The notes under the pieces are model-generated. The model ran no database searches, was not told the DNA's origin, and worked only from the letters and a program-made list of their open reading frames with translations. DNA of 64,000 bases from Amborella trichopoda (lineage: Eukaryota > Streptophyta > Magnoliopsida > Amborellales > Amborellaceae): NCBI RefSeq assembly GCF_000471905.2, contig NW_006498469.1:1096678-1160677 (forward strand). Reading direction: 5' to 3'. This document shows positions 61,310-64,000 of the stretch, in pieces. The number at the start of each line of letters is the position of its first letter. Position 1 is the first letter of the stretch. Position numbers and translations under genes: made by a program.

Positions 61310-62170
61310 CATACGACACACATCTAAATATGCATTATGCAAAGAAGATGTCATTTTCAATGTTGTTAGGGGCATTTCTATTTTTACAATTTAGTGGAAG
61401 AAGCACCTCAATTTGACGTTTCAAAACACACTGGAAGACTTGTGACAGAGATAAAGACAAAACATGCAATAAAATCAACTTGCAAGACCCCATTTCTCTT
61501 GTTAAAATGTGCTTGCATACCTATAGATATTTCCTTCTACCCTTGATTTCACTCTCTATATTTGTTAACCATTTCTGCAAGACCTATTATTGAACTAAGC
61601 TTTTCCAAGCCCTTGTTTCTCTCTCCCTCTTTCTCTCATTTTTACTCAAAGAGAACCATTGTGCTTTTTAGCCTAGAAAATGGTTTGAATTGCTCATTTC
61701 TTTGGTCTAAATTGCATTAGCGAGGAGAAAATGGGCCGCGCAAACTTCAAATCAAGAAGATAAAGAACAAAACAAATAGGCAAGTAACCTACTCAAAGAG
61801 AGAAAATGACTCCTCAAGGAGGCCTTAACTTTGTATTATTTGTGACATGGATAAAGCTCTCATCAAGGCTTGTGTAAAAAGTGATCAACATACTTACCCT
61901 GATCACTTACCCAAAGAAAAATACAGAGAATAAAATCAAGGGTATAAGGAGATTTGCATAGGTATGTATGCACATTTTAGTGAGAGAAATGGGGAGGTGC
62001 ACGTCAATTCTACTTCATATTTGTGTTGTTTGCGTCGCAAGTCTTTCCAAGCGTTTTGGAACTCCAACTAGATGGACTACTTCCACTCAAGTCTAGTAAC
62101 AGAAATACATCTAACAACACTTAAAATGACATATATTTTTCATAATGCATTTTTAGTTGTTCATCAAGTA
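61310..62170. repeat. Inverted repeat in U unit 2, copy 2
   Basis: The left arm is about 61,310-61,560 and the truncated right arm about 61,925-62,170, as in 31,630-32,480. The shared truncation of the right arm shows that this deletion predates the segmental duplication. Confidence 0.7.
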
Positions 62171-63579
62171 TCATTTTGTTCGCCCAACAATATGTCAAGA
62201 AATATTTACAATATTGTGACTCCAAATTTGAACCACAGAACTAACACATTCAGGAGCCCATTTCACCTTAAATTTCATGTATTGTAAATAAAAGGGTTTT
62301 TTACATAAAACTGGAGTTCGTTAGGAGTTCCAAGAACTCTCAATTCTAGTTACATTTTACATTAGACCTCTATACGGGACTGAACACTTTAGATTCAGAC
62401 CATGAAGCATTTACAAATCCTTAAGAAAGAAAATATGTAGAAACTACTGGAAAGATATGTACCAAGAAGTTCGCCATGCTTGCTTGCTTGGATGTATGCA
62501 CGGATACTACCTGAGCTCTACTCCCTTTTTTGATCTAGGCTTCAAGTGAGTACAGAATCAACATTCTCTCCATAAATGTCTTCACATGATATTCAAGAGG
62601 TTCATCAATCTCTCTTTTCCAGTCTCTATTTCCTTGTAATCATCTAGAAAAGATATTCGACTTGTGAAAATCAAAATGATCAATCCATTTCCCACTATAT
62701 CAAAGGAGTTTAAATAGACTTTCAGGGAGTACCAACCATTGTGTTACCCAAATCTTTGACTGAAACCAACTCCTTCTCATAAAATGGCTATAAGGGATAA
62801 GTATTCACCAAAATATTTTTAGATGGTTTCATTGATGAGCTTTACTCTGGTTTACGCCCCAAACATCAAGATATTCAAATTTAAACGTAAAACGAACTGA
62901 TTTGATATTATTGGAGAAAATCAAGGGAGACTGATTATTTGGACACGTCATCTGCCAAGCTTGCCTACTATTCTAGCATGTCTAAATCTAATTGATGCCA
63001 TCCTCGGATAATGAACCCATAGGACTTAAAACTTTTCATGTGATAGTGGATTCAAAGAAAAAGTCCAGGCATCATCTTAAATGGATCCATAATGAGAGAG
63101 ACATGGATCAACAAATTCGACCCATGTTTGCTGCATATTTTTACAATATATCTAGCTATTGCCGAAGCAACCATGCTTCCTTATGGGATTCCACACCGTG
63201 ATAGTTTGAGAATCTTGTCGAAGGGCCCTTCTTGCACATCTTCATAAAATTGGAGACCAAAATACTCTATATATTACAAGATATTTTGGACAGGCAGTCA
63301 AGCCTTTGTACAATTTTATGACTTCTATTGTAAGGCGTGCCATCACCCATGGAAGCCACATATGGTGTCGTCGTCTTGTTGTTGAGAGGGCTTCGTGCAA
63401 AAAATCTAATGGTCCATGTCTCATGAAAAGAACTCCTTATCGATTGGGAAAAGTATCAATTTTAGTGACTAGAGGTCATCAAGGCTACAGAATATGCATC
63501 TGGCAGACGACAAATATTAGTCTTGTCTGCTGAAGGTTACATATAAGGGGTCAATCATCTCCAAATAACTTGAAACTTC

Positions 63580-64000
63580 CGGGGAGAAGGTTATCATACC
63601 TCACAGACGAGGTCCCAATAGTTTTTGATCAATTTCCCAAATATCATAATGGGACAGGTCGCAAGGAATATCTTGGTGGCCAACAGCTTAGATGATGTCT
63701 AATTTATAAAATCCTTGAACCAAAGGCATTTGGGGCCACATTGACTATATCTCCAAAGTGTCATCATTTCCCCTTTTCTGGGAAAGGGGCAGTAATGGCG
63801 AGAATTCAGATGCCTACCGGGAAGGTGCTTTAGTCCTTTCCCGGGGGAGCCGCTGACCCTTGCCAATGTGCGGTTGCATTTTTTTTTTTTAGGAGGTAGT
63901 TTTAGAGTCACACGCCCATGACTATAGTAAGGCTTGCTTAAAGTCCCGCCCTTGGGACGGATAGTAGCATGTGCCTTTAGGACCTCACGCCCGCATAGGG
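63580..64000 (-). mobile_element. Unclassified 0.9-kb insertion, second copy (partial)
   Basis: It starts after GAAACTTC with CGGGGAGAAGG and continues off the window, matching 33,891-34,311. The minus frame 63,911-63,699 contains MTLKLPPKKKK, as in copy 1, but frameshifts are present. Confidence 0.6.

Larger units (their letters stand above)
41440..64000 (+). repeat. Segmental duplication block B' to U2', copy 2
   Basis: Paralogue of 10,458-34,311, collinear and in the same orientation. The offset drifts from about 30,980 at the left to 29,690 at the right through indels. It continues past the right edge of the window. Confidence 0.88.
60308..64000 (+). repeat. U unit 2 of copy 2, cut by the window edge
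   Basis: Starts CCCTTCTCCAATGTGATTCA. It contains the open exon-like block (60,500-60,611, WRRNLPGGWLSK before GTAAGT at 60,612), the shortened hairpin and the start of the 0.9-kb insertion. Confidence 0.85.

Noticed and set aside
1-64000. tRNA, rRNA or organelle-derived genes
   Set aside because: I looked for tRNA T-loop words such as GGTTCGAATCC and for conserved rRNA text and found none. The moderate-GC parts at 8,034-9,000 and 33,891-34,804 did not read as known plastid or mitochondrial genes.

Overview
This window looks like nuclear, gene-poor DNA of a flowering plant. It is AT-rich and full of decayed LTR-retrotransposon pieces: Ty1/copia RT, a Reina-like Ty3/gypsy PR-RT, a Tat-like Ty3/gypsy gag, and a reverse transcriptase-RNase H fragment close to plant pararetroviruses. 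It also holds a MITE with 9-bp target duplications, CT-rich microsatellites and plant-style TATA boxes (TATAAATAG). I found no intact host gene, rRNA, tRNA or CRISPR array. The species cannot be named from the sequence; angiosperm is an inference from the element families.

The dominant structure is a large tandem duplication. Copy 1 runs from the left edge to about 35,757 and copy 2 from about 39,085 (or earlier) to the right edge. Block A (1-2,436) pairs with A' (39,085-41,437). Block B and everything after it (10,458-34,311) pairs with 41,440-64,000. About 8 kb (2,437-10,457) lies between A and B in copy 1 and is missing from copy 2. That 8 kb contains an inverted copy of the A-block repeat, a copia RT remnant and a truncated Ty3/gypsy element with a 632-bp LTR. 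The stretch 35,758-39,084 between the copies has no recognised gene.

Each copy then carries, in order: a SSR-bearing leader, exon-like blocks, the MITE, a CT microsatellite, a 1.1-kb array rich in GTTAAC palindromes, an LTR-like stretch with a TATA box, CT-rich tandem repeats (four 275-bp units in copy 1, one in copy 2), a Ser/Thr-rich ORF of unknown function (250 aa and open only in copy 2), a broken gag, and a minus-strand RT-RNase H fragment. Each copy ends with two tandem 'U' units of about 4.9-5.9 kb. All four U units contain a long inverted repeat.

Insertions give a relative order of events. The 0.9-kb insertion is in the second U unit of both copies but in neither first unit. So the U tandem duplication came first, then that insertion, then the big duplication. 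Nothing here looks like a working gene system. The parts most worth a second look are the nested duplication, the repeated hairpin-forming inverted repeats, the GTTAAC array, the palindromic MITE and the 250-aa ORF.
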